Shown: positions 61,790-64,000 of the stretch, piece by piece
Layout: every line of letters begins with the position of its first letter
Numbering within the stretch: the stretch's first letter is position 1
Assembly: GCA_950295325.1 (NCBI GenBank)
Contig: OX485803.1
Span: 14,820,001 to 14,884,000 of the forward strand
Reading direction: 5' to 3'
Source: Polytrichum commune
Taxonomy: Eukaryota; Streptophyta; Polytrichopsida; Polytrichales; Polytrichaceae
DNA length: 64,000 bases
Notes under the pieces: model-generated
What the model saw: the letters and a program-made list of their open reading frames with translations, nothing else
Database searches by the model: none
What the model was told of the DNA's origin: nothing
Made by a program: the position numbers and the translations under genes

Positions 61790-61941
61790 CATTAAATATG
61801 ATATTTCGCGTCACCAATTCTAATCGGCTTGCTCAACACTAATTGTAATATGTGGTGTAGTATCAACACCACTAAATGTTATTAACCTAACATTATTTGT
61901 CATTCCTTGTATATTGCTTGGGGGATTATAGTTTTACAGTA

Positions 61942-63385
61942 GGGGTTGTCACACCTTCTCAAAGAATGGAGAATGGAGAATGAGGAAAAAGAAGAGCCAA
62001 TAGGATAGCTTCTCCATGGAGAAAGGTGTGACACCCCTTTGTGGCCCGTGGAGAATGGAGAATGGAGAATGAGAATTACCATTGCCGCCCTCATGTGGTA
62101 AGAATTTGTGCTCTATTCACACGCTCGGATTTGAAGTCTGATCAACTAGGCTTTATACATGGCCTGGGGCCGGCCGGAGCACCGGCCCGATTAAGCCCTC
62201 AATCCGGCCCCACTTTATGAAATTTTTTGGGGCCTAACCTTGTCACATGTAAAGTGGTGAGGCCCGATTCTAGGGCCCGATGGTCTTGAGGGTTAAGTTT
62301 CATAGAACTTACCGTGGTCAATGCCCGGTGTTCTCGACAATTAAGTTTCATGACACTTAATACTATGGGGGATGACATCTATAGGGTTGTGGTTAGTGAA
62401 TCAAAATTGGGTCCCACTAGACTAAATTGGGGCCTTTGAATCCAGTCCAGCGTCAAAATGCTCCTATAAATTTATCTACCATGTTCAATGGATTGACTGA
62501 TGGGTGTGGTTTAGAAGGTGCACCATATTCTTGATTAACGGCTTAAATGTTTCATTTTTGTCTTAAGTGCATAATTAATACCGTAATTGTTGTGTTATTA
62601 GCCTAATGCTATCATATTTACACTAATTGTTATCTTATTAGACTAATCCATAGCCTAAGCCATACCATATATTTGATTAAATGCTTAAATGTTTCAATTC
62701 TATCTTAAGTGTGTGATTAGCATCCTAATTGTTGTGTTATTAGCCTAATTCTACCATATTTGTGTTATTTATTGTGTTAGTGGACTAACCCATTGAACAA
62801 TGTACGCCAAATTCTTGATTGACAACTTAAAATGTTTCATTTTTATCTTAAGTGTATGATTAGCATCTTAATTGTTATATTATTACCTTAATGCTAACAT
62901 ACTTATACTACTTGTTGCCTTATTAGACCAACCCATAGCCTAAGCCATACCATGTGCTTGATTAAATACTTCAATGTTTCATTTTTATCTTAACTATGTG
63001 ATTAGCACCCTAATTGTTGTATTATTAGCCTAATGCTATCATATTTTAGCTGATTGATGCGTTCTTATCGAGCGATCCTATTGGCCCAAATTTTGATAGT
63101 TCCGGCCGGCCCTCAATCCGGCCCCAAGTATAAAGTGGCCCTAAAGCCCCGCCGCAACAAAAAGAAGCGACCCTAGGTGAAAGAAACGACCCCTTGGTGA
63201 AAAACAGTAAAACCTTCTCACAAGAAGTTTTCTCCATTCTCATTCTTCACCTGTGGAGGAGAAGAAGTTTTCTCCATTCTTCATTCTCCATTCTCCGAGA
63301 ATGGGCCCTCCGCCATTCAAGGAGAGCGTGCCACATCCCCATTCTCCATTCTCCGAGAATGGGAAGAAAGTGGTATGACAACCCC
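61942..63385. mobile_element. 1.4-kb DNA element inserted in an older repeat
   Basis: Flanked by TA on each side, with inverted ends GGGGTTGTCACACC and GGGGTTGTCATACC. Just inside each end are arrays of GGAGAATGGAGAATG-like units in inverted orientation (61960-62075 and 63225-63360). The middle has GC-rich GGCCGGCCGG blocks (62160-62240, 63100-63150) around four tandem units of about 142 bp (62526-63060). It interrupts a copy of the 42313-42591 family. No transposase ORF was seen. Confidence 0.65.
62526..63060. repeat. Four tandem units of about 142 bp
   Basis: Unit starts near 62531, 62671, 62813 and 62957 (CTTGATTAA...CTTAAATGTTTCATTTTTAT...TTAGCATCCTAATTGTTG). Alternate units resemble each other most. 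Confidence 0.75.
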
Positions 63386-63510
63386 TATAGTGTTGCAAGT
63401 ACAGTCACTTACCAAGTGATTTTTCATCCAAATTTCATTCGTCCATGACAATATTTCATCACAAGTTGCTGATACGGGAAGGTAGGGTTTTGGCCAATGG
63501 ATGAACTCAT

Positions 63511-64000
63511 CCATGACACCTATTTGTTCACTTATGCCCCCTTCCCACCTAAATTTAGCTAAGACTAATAAAAGTTGGTTCTAACAAACCGGCCTTCACA
63601 CCATCGACATTATCTAGTGCTGAGCCTAGTTGGCAAATGATGTGGCATGGCTTAAAAGTGGAGGTTTTAAGCCTCAACCACCGACCCTCCCATCGGTACC
63701 TAAACATGAGGCAAGAATATAGGAGCTTTAAAAGTGTCGCCTCCCACCCTTGTGATTGGTTGCTTCTTAGTCTTAGCTATGAGGGCACGAGGAGCCCCAT
63801 TAACAAAAACCGATGGTAAGATAGGTGAGTAGTAAGGCATTTGGGGATGGGACAAAACCTACCCAACATTCATTGCTTGGTAGATAAAACCATGAACATG
63901 TGTGAAAGCTACTTAACTAAAACCTACTTGAAAATCTCCAGAGCAAGTTCTTGTAGGTGCATTGGGATAGTCGGATGCCTCCGCTATAACCGAGGGAGCT
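63511..64000. other. Gene-free sequence to the window end
   Basis: No supported feature. Confidence 0.4.

Overview
This is nuclear DNA of a land plant. It holds three spliced genes, all on the minus strand, in about 64 kb of repeat-rich sequence. The genes are (i) a GT37 plant-type alpha-fucosyltransferase (25614-29723, 3 exons), (ii) COQ4 of mitochondrial ubiquinone synthesis (43800-46150, 3 exons) and (iii) a plastid TPR protein with a twin-arginine lumenal signal (54872-58630, 5 exons). For all three, the GT-AG sites and codon phases join into uninterrupted reading frames of 602, 302 and 334 codons. The fucosyltransferase (plant cell-wall glycan modification) and the Tat-type plastid presequence point to a plant. 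The proteins look divergent from the flowering-plant versions I remember, so a non-flowering lineage is possible, but I cannot place it. The three genes have unrelated jobs and show no sign of working together.

Layout. 1-19 kb: gene-free, with short inverted-repeat DNA elements (several Tourist-like with TTA/TAA target duplications, a hAT-like one and CACY-ended ones flanked by TA) and two 5'-truncated LINEs with TTC-repeat tails. 19.2-23.5 kb: an internally deleted, GC-richer LINE bounded by a 14-bp target duplication. 24.6-29.7 kb: the fucosyltransferase, with a decayed tandem copy of its last exon downstream and a 5S-rRNA-derived sequence in the duplicated stretch. 30-43 kb: repeats, including nested Tourist-like elements. 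43.8-46.2 kb: COQ4. 47.8-51 kb: a decayed ORF and an AT-rich island. 53.5-54.0 kb: a pogo-like element. 54.9-58.6 kb: the TPR gene. 59-64 kb: repeats, including a nested insertion at 61.9-63.4 kb.

Two patterns stand out. First, each of the three genes carries local tandem copies of one of its own exon ends: the exon 1/donor boundary in COQ4 and the TPR gene, and the last exon in the fucosyltransferase. Second, 13914-14213 holds nine short palindromes about 34 bp apart, whose two arms change together while a TGTC-like centre is mostly kept. I found no rRNA or tRNA gene and no CRISPR array. Nothing in the window can be called a new system with confidence; the palindrome array is the best candidate for something undescribed.
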